Positions 1 to 12,500 of a stretch of DNA of 64,000 nt are shown here, in pieces. Position 1 is the stretch's first letter. Each line of letters opens with the position of its first letter. Both the position numbers and the translations under genes were made by a program. The notes below the pieces were generated by a model, which ran no database searches, had not been told where the DNA came from, and was given only the letters and a program-made list of their open reading frames with translations. The stretch comes from Schistocephalus solidus (Eukaryota > Platyhelminthes > Cestoda > Diphyllobothriidea > Diphyllobothriidae), in NCBI GenBank assembly GCA_017591395.1, contig WEDG01001037.1, forward strand, positions 1 through 64,000, written 5' to 3'.

Positions 1-257
1 CTGCACGGTCTCATCCGCAACCTGCTGACTTATTCGGCAGACAGTGAGCGACCGTACACGGATGCTTTCTTGCCTCGAGGCAGAATCCCGGTTCCTGGCA
101 AAGACAGAGAGACTGCATACAAACTGCAATTGTGCAGCCCTTCTGATCTGAATTGCTATCATCCTTACAGGCGGCAGTTTTTTCTCCTGAATAACATGAA
201 AATAGGAAAAACACTGAATATTTCATCTAACAATGCCTGTAAACAAGTATTAAATAC

Positions 258-284
258 AACTATTATTATTATTATTATTATTAT
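258..284. repeat. (ATT)n microsatellite
   Basis: A run of about eight ATT triplets lies just beyond the truncated end of the minus-strand LINE fragment at 333-455. It could be a LINE-associated tail or an independent simple repeat. Confidence 0.9.
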
Positions 285-332
285 CAATTGAAATACAAGT
301 ATAATCTATAAGAGAGAGAGTTCGGGGTCGGC

Positions 333-455
333 TTAGGAAGGTATTGCCCATATTTCACTTGCTATAACGATATCTGAACAGTGGACAAAGACTAGAGTCT
401 GAAGCAGGGGCATTATATTGAGCAAGGATGTGGCATTTATAACGAACAGTTTAAG
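333..455 (-). pseudogene. LINE endonuclease N-terminal fragment
   Basis: The minus strand encodes the segment with VINATSLLNIM and CSDIVIASEIWA. This matches the start of the apurinic endonuclease domain of CR1-type LINEs, where the usual pattern is INARSLxNK followed by DIVxxxETW. The catalytic E of ETW is kept here in EIW. The frame stops soon after, and nothing further of the domain follows at lower coordinates, so the piece is cut off or rearranged. The preceding (higher-coordinate) sequence could be the end of ORF1. Identification rests on motif pattern only. Confidence 0.6.
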
Positions 456-559
456 TGGGCAAGGTGGTTGTTTTTTAGAGAGGGCGGCTAATTCATCCAG
501 TGTTTGACCGGCCACTGAACATGGGGGTGCTCCCGCCCTGTTCTGGAAAAAGGTAGTGG

Positions 560-1290
560 GATCATACGCACCTAATGTGGGTGAAGGGGAGTAAAATATG
601 GAGTTTGAAATGACCGACAGGGAAACTGAGCACAACTGCTAGTTATTGGGGCATGACCGGGAAATCCCTGGACAGGATACTGCAGAGTATTCCTATTAAA
701 GTGACACAGAAGGTTAGGTGAGTCTAGTAGTCCAGCAGTACCCTTCGTATTGAGAGGCAACTGGGGAAACGAACTAAGAGAAAATTGGCTGCGGGTGGGG
801 GGTGCACTCTTGTGAGAGGCACAGAAGCACTATTTTTGGGCGAGAATGCTTGTATGTTTCGTTTATCAGCCTCAGTATGAGGTCTGGTTGATAGCTGGAA
901 ATTTGATGTTTTTGGGATGGGGGTGTTTTCAGGAGAAATAGGCGATCGTAACGGAGTAGTTCTCGTGGAGAGGCTAAATTTTTGCGGTTTTCGAGTGGTT
1001 GAGACATTAGCCGGACTTGCCTTTGAGCTAGAAATCTGCGTTGGTTTACCAGGAGTAACTGGTAAACTTGGTACGGGTATGGTAATAGGAGGAGTACTGC
1101 CATCTTGAGAAAGAAAAAAGGAAGTACTGTTTTCTTGGGATCCCAAAAGATTAATCAAGGTCGGTTTCCGTTCAGAGTTAGCTGGAGATTCAGATGGCGA
1201 AGCCGTAGATGAAATTGGAGGCGATTTGTTCAACATGGCAACAGAGTAAGTCATTTCTCTGTTGCTTGTCAACACTTAGTAAATTTTTCA
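560..1290 (-). pseudogene. candidate LINE ORF1 region, Ser/Pro/Thr-rich
   Basis: The minus strand carries an open frame of 183 codons (724-1275), very rich in Ser, Pro and Thr and with basic residues, and a second frame continues down to about 560. No folded domain, zinc knuckle or coiled coil is visible. It lies immediately upstream (minus sense) of the endonuclease fragment at 333-455, the position of ORF1 in CR1-like elements, and such ORF1 proteins often have disordered basic N-terminal halves. It could instead be a disordered exon of a host gene; I do not recognise it. Confidence 0.4.
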
Positions 1291-2084
1291 GTTTTTCTGA
1301 ATTGGGGTGAGGTCAGAGGAAACTGAGGAATGCCAATTTCGGACAAAATTTCTTTTAAACTCCTTCCTAGAGAGTACGAAGTCAACTTCTATCAAGGAAA
1401 AGAGCGTGACTAATATGGAGGCATTACGAGTGAGAAAGCGCAGTCGTTAAGCGTACGTGACTATGAATCCCAGGCCACAGCTTTCCAGAAACAAACGCGC
1501 CCGTCGAAAGCAGTTATGAAAATATGAAATATTACGCAGCAAAAAATTGTGCTTGCGTTTTATCCATTCTTCGATTTTTGGAGCTGATTACTCCCAATGA
1601 ATTTAAAAGCCTGCTGGAATAACTATGTCGGAGGTATTGGTTATAGTTCCTTTAAGCAGAAAATCTACTATTTCGTCAGAAAACGATCGATTATTGCAGG
1701 ACGAGGTGAAGGCTTAAGCAATCAGACGATTAAGAGGTTCCAGATTTTACCAAAGGGATTTTAGAGTTGAAAAAATATCTACAGAGGGCTGCGAAGTCTC
1801 GCATACGCTAGATAGGTCCCTTAAATTACTCTATTACTCAAGGATGGAGGGGAAGCTGCAACCGTGCGTCTTTTTTGCGAGTCGCTTGCGGGAAATCGTA
1901 TGCTAGTAGACGGAATTTTGGTTTACTTAATAGAAAAATACCGGGTTGATAATTTTACAAGAGTATACATAAATAGGCTAAAATTGCAGCTGAGTTCATA
2001 CAGTAAATAGAAAACGACGAACTGAGCACAATTTTAAACAACACTTATGCAAAGTGCAACTAATTAATCCAATTGATTATATGT
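1291..2084. other. no feature recognised
   Basis: This stretch has no open frame of note, no recognisable protein motif on either strand and no clear repeat. It separates the 5' LINE fragment from the next reverse-transcriptase fragment. Confidence 0.6.
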
Positions 2085-2460
2085 CCGGCACAAATAATAT
2101 CTTTAAAATGTATGTATGCTGATGATTTAAAATTTGCATATCGATATAAACCGGCCGATCGCAACATCGTGCTTGAGTTCTTAAAAAAGGATCTTAAAGT
2201 CTTCAATCATGGCGCCTTTCGCTTTCTTGGCACAAGTGCTCCGTTATGGTTTGTGGTGACAACCATCAGCCTCATCTAAGCATAGACGGGCATGACCTAA
2301 ATGTGCCCGGGGTTATAAAGAATCTGGGCATATCATATTCTAGTTGTCTTAATCTGTCAGATCACGGCACCCTTATGGCCTCGAAAGCACGGCAAACCAC
2401 TGGGTTCAGTATTCAGTATAATTCAGTATATATAAGGGAGATAGGCAGAGCCTTTGAAAA
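2085..2460 (+). mobile_element. LINE reverse transcriptase fragment (plus strand)
   Basis: The plus strand encodes MYADDLKF, the catalytic YADD box of a non-LTR reverse transcriptase. After a frameshift near 2250-2280 the thumb region follows, with SIDGHDL, VIKNLGISYSS and LMASKARQTTGF, corresponding to the common INGHxL / RDLGV / KARQRAGF pattern of CR1-like elements. The upstream palm and fingers are missing. It may be the first half of one element whose C-terminal part lies at 4743-5110, because together they cover consecutive parts of one RT and the intervening sequence is an opposite-strand LINE. Confidence 0.75.
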
Positions 2461-2461
2461 C

Positions 2462-2469
2462 CCTATTTA
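2462..2469. repeat. possible target-site duplication, left copy
   Basis: The 8-mer CCTATTTA occurs here and again at 4744-4751, flanking the minus-strand LINE body at about 2500-4742. An 8-bp match can arise by chance, so this is only a candidate duplication. Confidence 0.3.
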
Positions 2470-2499
2470 CAGATAGACGCTAGCAAAACAAGCAAATGT

Positions 2500-4743
2500 T
2501 ACATGGCGATAGTCGTTTTAGTATATCAATCATTGCTGTCGACTAAATATATGTTCATCAAGTAAAAAAATGCATCAAGTCTTCTTTTAAACATTTCAAC
2601 GCTTTCAGCCTGAACAACTGAGGCTGGCAGCTTTGTTCCATTCGTCAATCACCCTTTGGGAAAAGAAGTTGGCCCGCACTCAAGCTTGGCGTGATTTCTT
2701 TTCAGTTTGTATTGGTGACCTCGGAGACTTGTCATGTTTGCCAATTCAAAAAAAGTTGGCCATCTGAAGAGCACAATCAACTCCTCTGACCAGTTTGAAG
2801 ACTAAGATCATATCCCTCTGTATTGCCTATAAGAGAGAGGAAAAAAATTTTTAAGTCTTTCTAGGCGGCCCCTCATAGGGTAGGCATTCCAATCCGCTGA
2901 CTAGTTTCTGTTGCTCTCCGTTGAACTTTCTCCAGCAGAGCGTAGTCATGTTTCGTCCAAGGGCGCTACGCCTGAACGCAATATTCCAACACCGGCCGGA
3001 TAAATGTTCCATAAACGCGCCCAAAAAAAGCTCTCCGTCAAAAATTAACGAAGGACCTCCTGATTGCGCCTAAGATACACATAGCTTTTTTTGCGATATT
3101 CGCACAGTGCGACGATGGTTTGAGAGTTGGTGTTATCCATATACCCAAGTCCTTTTAGAATGTTTACCTCCTGGAGTTGGTGACCACTGATGGAGTACTG
3201 GTATTCAAACTCAATCAGCCTTCTGGAACTAGACCGCAGTCGGATTATTTGGCATTTGTTAAGATTAAGGTTCAGCAGCCACTCATCACACCATGTTTGC
3301 AATCGATCTAAGTTTTTGTTGTAATTTTCGCGCATCCTCCGGTTTTTTTCAATCGAGTTCCATAACTTCAAATCGTCAGCGAACATTACCTTCTCGCATG
3401 TCAGACAATCCAGGCAGTCGTTTACGTATATCAGAAACAAAATGGGACCCAGAACGCTGCCCTGCGGAACTCCACTGTGAACGGTTTCCCAGTGAGACTT
3501 GGTGTCTCCGATACAAACACGCTGGCGCCTGTCTGTGAGAAAGTCGGCCAACCATTTGAGTAGGTTGCCAGTCACACCCATTTGACGGAGCTTAAAGATC
3601 AGACGTTTGTGTGAACCCCGTCAAAGGCTCTTTGCTAAAGTCAATGTAGACTGCATCGACTGACAAACCCATTTCTAATGATTTTTGTCCAACTTTCCAT
3701 GGATGTGAGCAAGTTTGTGAGGCAGGATCGACCACTTCGAAACCATGCTTGATATGAACTTAGCAAGTTATTCTCTTCAAGATGCCTCATCAGTTCCATT
3801 TCCTTAATAATCTTCTCCATCATTTTGCAACAGATACTTGTGAGGCTGACTGGTCGGAAACTGTTTGGTGATGTCCTTCTCCCTCCCTTTATAGATGGGG
3901 GTTATGTTGGCTATCTTCCACTCGGTAGGTAGAGCCCCCGCCTCCATCGAACTTTCAAATATCTTGAGAGCGGAAGGGCCAGCTGTTCTGTGAGTTCATT
4001 GAGAACTTTTTGCGGATATACCATCTGGGCCAGGTGATTTAGTGGGCTGTAGCTGTTTCAGAGTTTTTTTCTTACTGTGTCCATTGGGAACGACACCGTG
4101 CTTATTTTTGTTTGTAGATGTGGCAGTACTCTAGTATTCATCCCTCGTCAAAAAATGGTTCCTCGGTATACACGGACATAAAGAAATTGGATAAGAGGCA
4201 GGTCTTATCAGGGTTATCAATTAACCTGTTTCCCTGATTGTCTTTAAGACAAGGAATGCAGTCGCGATTTCGTTTTGCCTTATTAACGTAAGCATAAAAC
4301 CATTTCGAATTTCTTGGTATGTCTTTGACTATTTCTGACTCAAAGTTTGATCTTTCTTTTTCTCAGAAGATTCCGACACCGATTTCGCTGTTTCTTAAAA
4401 AGCGGAAAAAAATGTTCAGGTTGTTGATATCTGGCATATGTTCTCCACAGTCTTCTTTTTCTTCTTGAGATTCCTTTTTATTTCCGATGTCACCCACTCG
4501 GGTCGGGAGACGCATGATCGCCTTTTAAGTGGGCAGAATTTCTCTACCAACTGCTGAATCAATTTACTTATGAAGAACCAGGCAGCATTTGGGTCAGGTA
4601 CATGTGCAGGGCTCCAGTCTATCCCATTCAGTAATTCTTTCATTTTGGGATAATCCTCAGAAATCTCAGAAATTTTAAAACCGTCAATATTAGGACCAGC
4701 TTGTATAAAATGTATGTCAGACCTATATGGAATTCTGTACATT
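2500..4743 (-). mobile_element. CR1-like LINE, linker to C-terminus, degenerate
   Basis: Read on the minus strand, the order is: the linker between endonuclease and RT (4416-4742, with CPLKRRSCVSRPEWV), a fingers segment (3641-3823), the RT palm (3045-3581, with SGVPQGSVLGP and FADDLK), and a connection domain down to about 2540, ending in VIDEWNKAASVV and MFKRRLDAFF, a typical CR1-like C-terminus. Several stops and frameshifts break it. The element is dead and lacks a contiguous 5' part; the minus-strand endonuclease at 5560-6065 may be its detached 5' end. Confidence 0.88.
3045..3581 (-). pseudogene. reverse transcriptase palm of the CR1-like LINE
   Basis: This open 178-codon stretch holds RT motifs in the expected order. 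LADFLTDRRQRV is followed by SGVPQGSVLGPILFLIYVND (motif B region), then FADDLKLW (motif C, at about 3365-3390), then CDEWLLNLNLNKC. Catalytic Asp-Asp is intact. Upstream and downstream parts are in other frames, so the enzyme cannot be translated whole. The protein would copy LINE RNA at a nicked target site. Confidence 0.9.
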
Positions 4744-5557
4744 CCTATTTAGCCTTCTGCATGCGAGTGAACGGAAGAAGATAGAATCAGTCCAGCACTT
4801 CATTACAAAAAGAGTTCTCACTCCAGAGCACTGAAACCCGTCCTACCAAGAACGGTGTAAGCTAACAATCCTCAACCAGATATGGCTTCGTAGATTACAG
4901 AAGGAACAATTTTTACTGTTTAAACTTTTAAACAGTTTTACCATCAAACCCCTTACATCTCTGAGGCAGCTCGACCACTCTCGGCGCACCAATCATAGAG
5001 ATATATTTTTATTTCTTCCTTTGGCACGCACCGTTAGATACCGTCAGCATGTTTTCGGTAAACGCTAAAGCAAGCTGGAAAAAAACTATCCAGAATTATT
5101 AAAATTCAGCAAAAAACTATCTTTTGTTTACGAGAGTTGTCACTAGTTTTCTACATTCATGACACCGTCCACCAAGTTTGGTTGCTGAGACTCTGGAAGC
5201 TCTCTTCCGTTCTAATGGCGTCCACGGACTCTGAATCTTGTGCCGGACTTCATACTGATGGCAATATTGCTGGCTCTGCAGTCCGTAATCGGGTTTTTCC
5301 TCAGTTGACAGCGAGGAGTCGTTCGCCGGCATACCTGCTGCTAGTAAAGAACACCAGATCCACAACACTGAAAGGAGAAGTATTACACCGTGCACCGGTG
5401 TCCATTCTTTCCTGTCCTGAACTATAATCCGTTCAATAAGCTGCAGTTTTTTCCTGAAAACACTTTATAGAACGATCTGTAGTTTCTTCACTGTCAGCTC
5501 GACCCCCTAACGTGTATCCATTTTGACCTTGCCTGTAAACTGGCAATAAATAAATAA
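4743..5557 (+). mobile_element. LINE C-terminus and 3' end (plus strand)
   Basis: The plus strand encodes ERKKIESVQHFITKR, then YQERCKLTILNQIWLRRLQ and RQHVFGKR, which is the RT connection and thumb of a CR1-like LINE (compare IESVQRxFTKRL and YxxRCxxLxLxxLxxRR). There are two in-frame stops, so it is not functional. The coding part ends near 5110. A 3' untranslated part follows and ends in a short AATAAATAAATAAA tail (about 5543-5557), as expected for a LINE 3' terminus. It separates two minus-strand LINE pieces and may belong with the fragment at 2085-2460. Confidence 0.78.
4744..4751. repeat. possible target-site duplication, right copy
   Basis: This is the second copy of CCTATTTA (first at 2462-2469). 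If real, it would mean the minus-strand LINE inserted inside a plus-strand LINE. Confidence 0.3.
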
Positions 5558-5559
5558 AT

Positions 5560-6065
5560 TTCTAGTAACTGATCTGGCCAGTTTAGGCATGCTTGAAAAG
5601 TCAAAAGTATCGATCAATTTCTGATGTTTTGGCGGAAATGAATTTGCCTACCAGTCAATGTCTGGCAAATTAAAATCACTTACGATTATTTGGACATCAA
5701 ATTGAGTCTCTGTAACTTTTTCAAATAGTTACTAGAGCTCGCTTTCATTGCCAGAATAACATGGAGGATTATAGAAACAGCCCATTACCGCTTTTTATTG
5801 TGCGGGACGATGACTGAAGCAAAGCATCCATTTCCAGAAAAGGATGAAGTACTCAGCTGAAAAGGGAAATGTACAAATGATGACTTAATATATAGGAGGC
5901 AAACACCACCACGTTTTTCAGTGTGGTCTTGGTGGAACAAATTGAAATTATCTATAGCAAACGTGTTGTCAGACATAAGAGAGTGAGCCCAGGATTAAGT
6001 GATGCACAGCACATCTGGATCAAGCTCAAAGGCCACTGTTCTAAGCTTAGCCATTTTATTTACAA
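5560..6065 (-). mobile_element. CR1-like LINE endonuclease fragment
   Basis: On the minus strand the order is DPDVLCIT, a serine/tryptophan segment where ETW is expected, then RGGVCLLYIKSS (the GGGV/YV strand), CFYNPPC, and VSDFNLPDIDW (the catalytic GDFNxPxIDW box, its first Gly changed to Ser). It ends at LARSVTR, before the SDH box. It is interrupted by stops. This would be the 5' half of ORF2 of the element at 2500-4743, now separated from it by the plus-strand piece at 4743-5557. Confidence 0.82.
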
Positions 6066-6477
6066 CTGATCTCGCATTGAGTGAAACTAAGCTGAGCGTA
6101 TGCCACGTCATCTATAATAAAAGAAGATTGTGAATACTTATTTGGTACGAACCAGAACTTCGTTTTATGCAATGTCATTTACCTGCATACTACTCAACTC
6201 TATTGATCTTTGTGTGGAAAAATGCCAAAAAAGCAGTCTAAAATTAGGCCTTTAAAATGTTTATATCACCAACTCAAATGTACATATGTACGTTTATGCA
6301 TAACTCTTATTACTAAAATTACCTAAGTAAGTGAACCATAAACTCAAAAAGTAGCTTTTATAGTACGCCTGATGGTAATAACTTATTATACTAAGTTCTT
6401 TTAGTTACCTGATAGATGGTGCATATGTATCAATTGTTAGGCCTTGGTTATTTGGTTATTTGACCTCTTCATTCTGA

Positions 6478-6589
6478 ATGAATGTTCGAAGTAGGGTAGT
6501 TTTTTCCTCATCCGCAACATTTTGCAAATATTTCAAAGTTCGGATATGCCAGCACTCAACAACTCAGCCAGAAATGACTAACTCCTTCG
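6478..6589 (+). CDS. MMADHC: MMADHC exon 1, targeting peptide
   Basis: This exon starts at ATG 6478, directly after an in-frame TGA, and encodes 37 codons plus one base. The product is Arg/Ser-rich, as expected of a mitochondrial presequence. The donor is TTCG|GTAAAA. The single leftover G joins GC of exon 2 to make Gly. Confidence 0.88.
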
Positions 6590-9500
6590 GTAAAACCACA
6601 TCTTTCTCATTGCCTGTTAGTAATTGTTTCGAGAGCTCGTTCTCATGCAGGCAACTGGCCCAATAAAATACTCGGCCCAATAGATTCTGTCAACCCAAAA
6701 TTTCCCCTCCCGGGGGCTGTAGCCGTTTACTTTGCTTCAAATGAATTTAAAGTACCACTTACACCCGCGGCTGTGACCATTCCAAAGGTCGCAAACGAAC
6801 GATACGCCTCTATTATGTCCGAAGTTCAAGGTATGCTCGAGGTAAGTGCCGTCTTATGTAGACCTCTCTTCGGAACAATTACTTACGTTCTACTTGAATT
6901 TTTATTTTCGGTATGCATCCTTATCCGTGTATTTGTCAAGTCGCATTCGCTAGCGCTTATCAGGAGCACCCATCGGGGTTTCCTAACATCCGAGTTGAAC
7001 TTACCTGTGCATTAGGTGTATGTAAGCCCCAACTGATTTATCCATATCAGATGCCATGGTCAGTGAAATAATGCTTTTTATGCCTTGCCTCAATGTTGTA
7101 AACATTTGGTATCCAAAACTACGATATTTCCAAATCTGTGTAGTGTTATCCTCCATAACATGTATTCCGGTCTTCTTAACAATTCGTGCGTTAAAAAAAC
7201 CCGAGCCAGCTGGTATTAGGCCTTGTTCTGTGATAGTAGACCTAAATCAAACATAACTTTAGGTGGAATTGCACAATACGCGATCGGTCATAAAGAATTT
7301 GGTGCGTAGAACTCGAAGCCGAAACACTATGCAGGAACTCGACGAGGGTTCTCACAAGATTCTAGGGTTCAAAAAGTGGACGATAGTTATAAATACACCT
7401 TTATTCCCGCCGATGGACACGCGGGTTCCTGTGTGGACATCGCGGAACAAGCGAAAGGGAGTGGCTTCAAAAACCTTTTTCGGTAATGTCCAAGGGGTCT
7501 ATGCCACGGCGTTTCTTGCGTAATAATTTGTCGTCATTTTTAAGAATCGTTGCGAGGACTATGGGCACAGTATGCATCCAAAGCTGGCATACTGTTCAGT
7601 TATTACTTTTCAACGGTTTAAAATGTTTGTTGGATGGTAGGTCCTCTCAGTTACCTTGTTCTTTGTTTTGCAATCGCTTCAAGGAACTCCATAGATGTTA
7701 GACTGCGTTCAAAGTCATATTCAGGCGCCTGGGTTTCTGTGAATCAGACGGCTTAGTCACTGGCTCTACCGGGTCCTGTAACACGCTCAAGATCTTTTTC
7801 AGTTTTACTCTAGAGTTCTTTGAGGTCGTCCCGTATACAAAGCGTCATTTCATGGTGCAGGTCACCGAAGTCCCAATCGTCACTAAAGTGGGCGGCCCTT
7901 GCACTACCGCTCAGTTTGACCGCCTCATTGTATATCTCATAAGTGCGTCGATACCACTCAGCTGGTACTGCAGATAGTATACTTCATTTAAAGCTAGTTG
8001 TCGTTTGCTGAAGAGTGCCTGGGCAACTGTGTACTGCGTCAGCACGTAAAACGGTTAAAGACAGACAGACGGAAATCCAAGGCGATAGCAGTATTTTCGA
8101 GACGGTAAGTATGTTTTCATCTGAGGTGTAGTGGAGTCCCAACTACAACGTGATCTGGAATGTTCACGGTCTCCGTATCAGCGCCACACATTTTGTACGA
8201 ATCCGGCACCGAGCTGGTGCTGCGTACTAGTTTTTCAGGATGATTTGCATTTTTTAGGTAACCATTTAAAACTCAGGTGACTAGATATCTCTAATGTGTT
8301 AGTGGTAGGCGTTTATGTTCAAAGCCGTTCAACACGGCGAATTTCATGATACTTTCACCATTGGCACACCAGTTTGCTGCTTCCTATGGAGAAATGTTCA
8401 TTTCGTAAATGCCTGAAAATTCCCTCTCCTGGCACCCCAATCATCCGCATTGACAGATTAATATATAGAACACACTGGTCCCCAATTCGTCACGTAAAGC
8501 TTCGTCCTGCGCATAACCAGCATCCAGCTTCGGTTAACCGTGACGTCTTCAAAAACACTACAGGGACGTATGCGTGTATTTCTGGTGAAATCAGTCTTTA
8601 GCTACGACTGCAACATCGTCCTGACCAGGACTGCTGATTACATCACTGTGATAAAGTTGGTTGAATTTTAGGCGACTGGAGTCTTAATTTTGTGGCAGCC
8701 GTTGTCTAGCGAGCGCGCCTCGGACAGACAGCCTTCTTTTAACTAACCTCTCCAGTGTAATTGAGTAGGTTACCGGAATGTCTATCGCAGTCATGTTTAC
8801 GTTACCATGCCTACTTTTCCTACCGCGTTTCGAGGCGGCATATTTTCTTCTGATGAACAAACACGCTTGTAAATCCCTCTTATAATCGCCTGCTTTTCGG
8901 AGACTTCGCTACTTGATCGTAGCCGAAGTAATTTGATCGTCCCGCGTACTTTTGGTTATGACCAAGGTTTAAATTTATCTCGATTGACTTCCTCCTCAGC
9001 CACCAAGGTTGACCACTAAGAATGTCCCGAAAGTGCCAGCCTAGCCAACCAAGGTACGTGATTTCTCTGCCAGCAACGCTATTTCGTCCGAAGGTGGGAT
9101 AAAGATGCGATCGGCTGTGGGTCGTAGACGCTTTGATGGCCGCCAGAAAATTCACTCCCTTCTGTTTCACATCGTTCGTGGATTTTTATCAGCATTTTTA
9201 AGTGCCTTGTTGCAGTTGCTCACAAAAATTGGTGAACTTATCTTTATTATTCGGAGCTAGATGGCTCTCGTAGGTTTTGATTCCTTTTGGAAAGTCAACC
9301 TCAAATCTGCTCATTTTGGTCAACGCAGCTGAGTGGATGATTAGGCTTTGGTTCAAGGTCCTCTCTGGTTGTATGTATGATGCCTTACAGATTGCCCCGG
9401 TTGACTCCAGCTGTCTTCATATTCCTCTATGTGAAGTGTGGCTTCCTGTTCTGGCCTTCTCTGGAAGAGCTCTATCAAGATTATCGGGAGACATTTCCCT

Positions 9501-12500
9501 TAGGACACCCTATAGTTGTATCCGGAGTTCCATGTTCGAGGCGATCAAACGGCGTTCGGTCCAGAATTCAACTGCACACCTCGCCGTCATCAGCATGATT
9601 GGTTCTCACAATTTTATGGTTTTCTTGTTGCCATTAATGCGGGTATTTTTGCGTACATGTTTTATAGGTAGAGAGACGAAAAGTGGTGGTTTGTTTGCTA
9701 GAAGATTGCTCTCTTCGCATATCTCGGATACAGTTCAGGTGCTGCTGCAGTTAGCTTCTCCGCGACGAGCAAATACTCCTTCCAAATCAATGTGCTTTGT
9801 GCCAACATGTGTAGGGCGATTTTGGAGAATACTGAACTCGTCCGTCCACAACGCTGATGCCGTTTGTGTGGATTTCTAAAATTAGTCATTTCCATCACCC
9901 AAGCTCGTCATTGTTAGATCATAGGGGCCAACGAGCTAGGTGAATTGTTTCTCGCGAAGGGGTCGTCATGAGTCGGTCTTATACTGTTTACAGTGGGGAA
10001 ATTCAGTTCCTAGGGTAGGTGACTTCAGTACTACCTAGGTTCTTGTGATGGCTGCTCGGGGAGCATGTAGTAGTTGTTTTTCGGATTTTCTCAAAACTGC
10101 AATGTTCACCTTGTACCGTGCCAGTTCAATCAGGCTCTAGTTTCCCCTGAAAAAAATTATTGGTTCAGCAAACCACATTTTGCCAAATGCTTGAAAGTTT
10201 TCTATGTTAAATTTGTCGCGCCAAACACCAAGGTGCGTTTTTGTGCCACTAATACCAGCGCAAGCTCTGTCAAAAGTTTTTCCTCGGCTGCATTTCCAAT
10301 GTACTGTGTCTTTTATTCTTTCAGAACGAAGTAATTCCCATCGCCCCAGTCATTCCGTCTCTCAAAACTGACCTTATGGAGTTCAGGGTCCATGCATGTC
10401 CGATCATCCTGAAGAGAGGTACTTCCCAAAGCCTTATCAAGAATCACCGTTTTTTAGACCTTAACCCCTTCTTTTCTGGCAGGGACTTTTCGCGAACAAA
10501 TCTCACCGTCATTACTGTTTCGCGTCGAACTCAGCCTGATGCCTCCGAGCTTCTTGACAGAGAGAATTTCGTAGATTATGTGAGCTTGTGTCTCCTTCCT
10601 CACTGGTGATGTCTAGTTTTTAGAGGCAGCTATAAACATCTGTGGATCCCTGAAGGAAATGGGTTATTGGGCTGACTTCATCGACCCATGCACTGGCGAA
10701 CCGGTGAGTCCTTTTTGCCTCAATTTTGGCTCACTCGCAAAGGCTACCTATTTATTCGGTTGCTCTCTTCTTTGATTCTTCCGTTCAGAACTGTTGGTTT
10801 CTCTGTCCGGTAACCAGATAGAGCTGCACATAAAAAATTAGGACGAATCTCAAGCATTTTTAGACCGTGTTATCTAGCTAGGTTCCCATATATATCAAAT
10901 CGGTGTGTTTGTCAGTCTAGCTGTTTACTTTTGAGCACGCTCTTCGTCGTTCACCTAATGAGCTGAGCGCCGCTGCCATCAGTCCGGTGCCGTTGCCCAT
11001 CTGGAGGCGTCAAAGCGGAGGTCAACTCAAAACCTGGCTTTGTAAACTTCGTCAAGATGTGGAATTCGTTCTTGGGCCTTCGGTACACGGTTGAGCTCCC
11101 CTTCCCCCGATTCGCTCCCGTTGATACTCACGCCCAGTGGTCTGGACACTTAGTGTGCGAGTGGAACTGTTCAATCGGGAATATAGCCTTGGTATTGAAT
11201 GCCACTGACAGTCCCTTGGATTCTAGGGAGTTTATTACTCCTATTTACCTTTCACTGATAACTAATGCAATTCAAAATTCATTACACAGATTTACCTCGT
11301 TACCAATGCTCTTTCCCAGGTGAGTGTTTAAATGTGCTTGCAGCACTGATTAGCTTGTTAATTCATCACACATTTTCTCGTTCGCATACGCTTAAAATTT
11401 AACAACATCGGCACCCTTGATGGTGCAAAAACCGCCGAGATTCTGAGCAGAGAAATCGGTTCGTTTTTACGAACCAGGCCGACGGAGAAGGCAGTAGTCA
11501 GTGGTCATCATTAAGGCCATCAGCCTATGGGACAACTGATAAAATTATGAAATACATCGCGTGGCGCCGCAGTGACTAGATCGGCGGAAGAACCTTGTAA
11601 TTGAGAACAGTTAGACTTGATCGTTGGAACTCTAATTCATGTCAGAACCCATCGCCGAAGCCCGCATCAGGTAAGGGTACTTCGAACACAATTAGTTGCA
11701 GTATTAATAGGATGCATCCATCGCTATACCGTTATTTGTAATGTAATTGTGGTGCATGCGATAGGTCCTATAAATACTATAACTCCTTGCGTATTAATTA
11801 CCGTCTCTGGTGATTAGTTCGAGCATTAATCCGAAACATCAAGCGAATAATGTTCTTGTTCCAGCGATCGCATCTTCTTGGTCTCAAATGCTTCCACCAA
11901 CTCGCCTTTTCGCTGGTATTGGCAACCTTTAGTTGTATGCTCAGACTGCTCGAGCCAGGTCCCGTAACGAAGATTCCTTCCGCCAGCTGCGGAAACTAAC
12001 GAAAGTCGGTTAGGGATGACCGGATGAAATATGAGGCTGAAGTACCGATATTCGTAGAGCAGGCCTCAAACATTGGTGACACTAGGCAACACTATCAAAT
12101 TATACGCCAAGTTAGGAGGCCCTCTGCACTGAGCGACTCAGTTCGCGACGTAAGTGGCGCCTTTATTACCGAAAACTCGTCCAGGGTCGAATGATGGCGT
12201 GGGAACATTGAGCACCTTCTCAGCTTTGACGACCAACCCATGACGTCCCCACCACCCCGCGCGATCTGCATTACTAGCCTCGATCCGGTGACGTTGCCCA
12301 CTTAGGGGCGTTTGAGACGAGGTAAACTGAAATTCTGGCTCGATACCGTTATTCAAGACACACAAGGGGTTTTGGACCTTCGGTGTTCGGTTTTCGTTGC
12401 TGGAGAAGAAAATAGATTTGGCTGTCTACGGATCTTCAGTGAAGAGAGGTACATCACCGAAGCCGGTTAGATCAGACATGATTGCCACTGTACCAAGTAC

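Noticed and set aside
724..1275. Host gene exon rich in Ser and Pro
   Set aside because: No splice sites fit, and it precedes a LINE endonuclease fragment on the same strand, so LINE ORF1 is the better guess.
9277..9879. 200-codon plus-strand ORF as a gene
   Set aside because: No motif or splice context; the opposite strand shows equally long protein-like stretches, so neither can be chosen with confidence.
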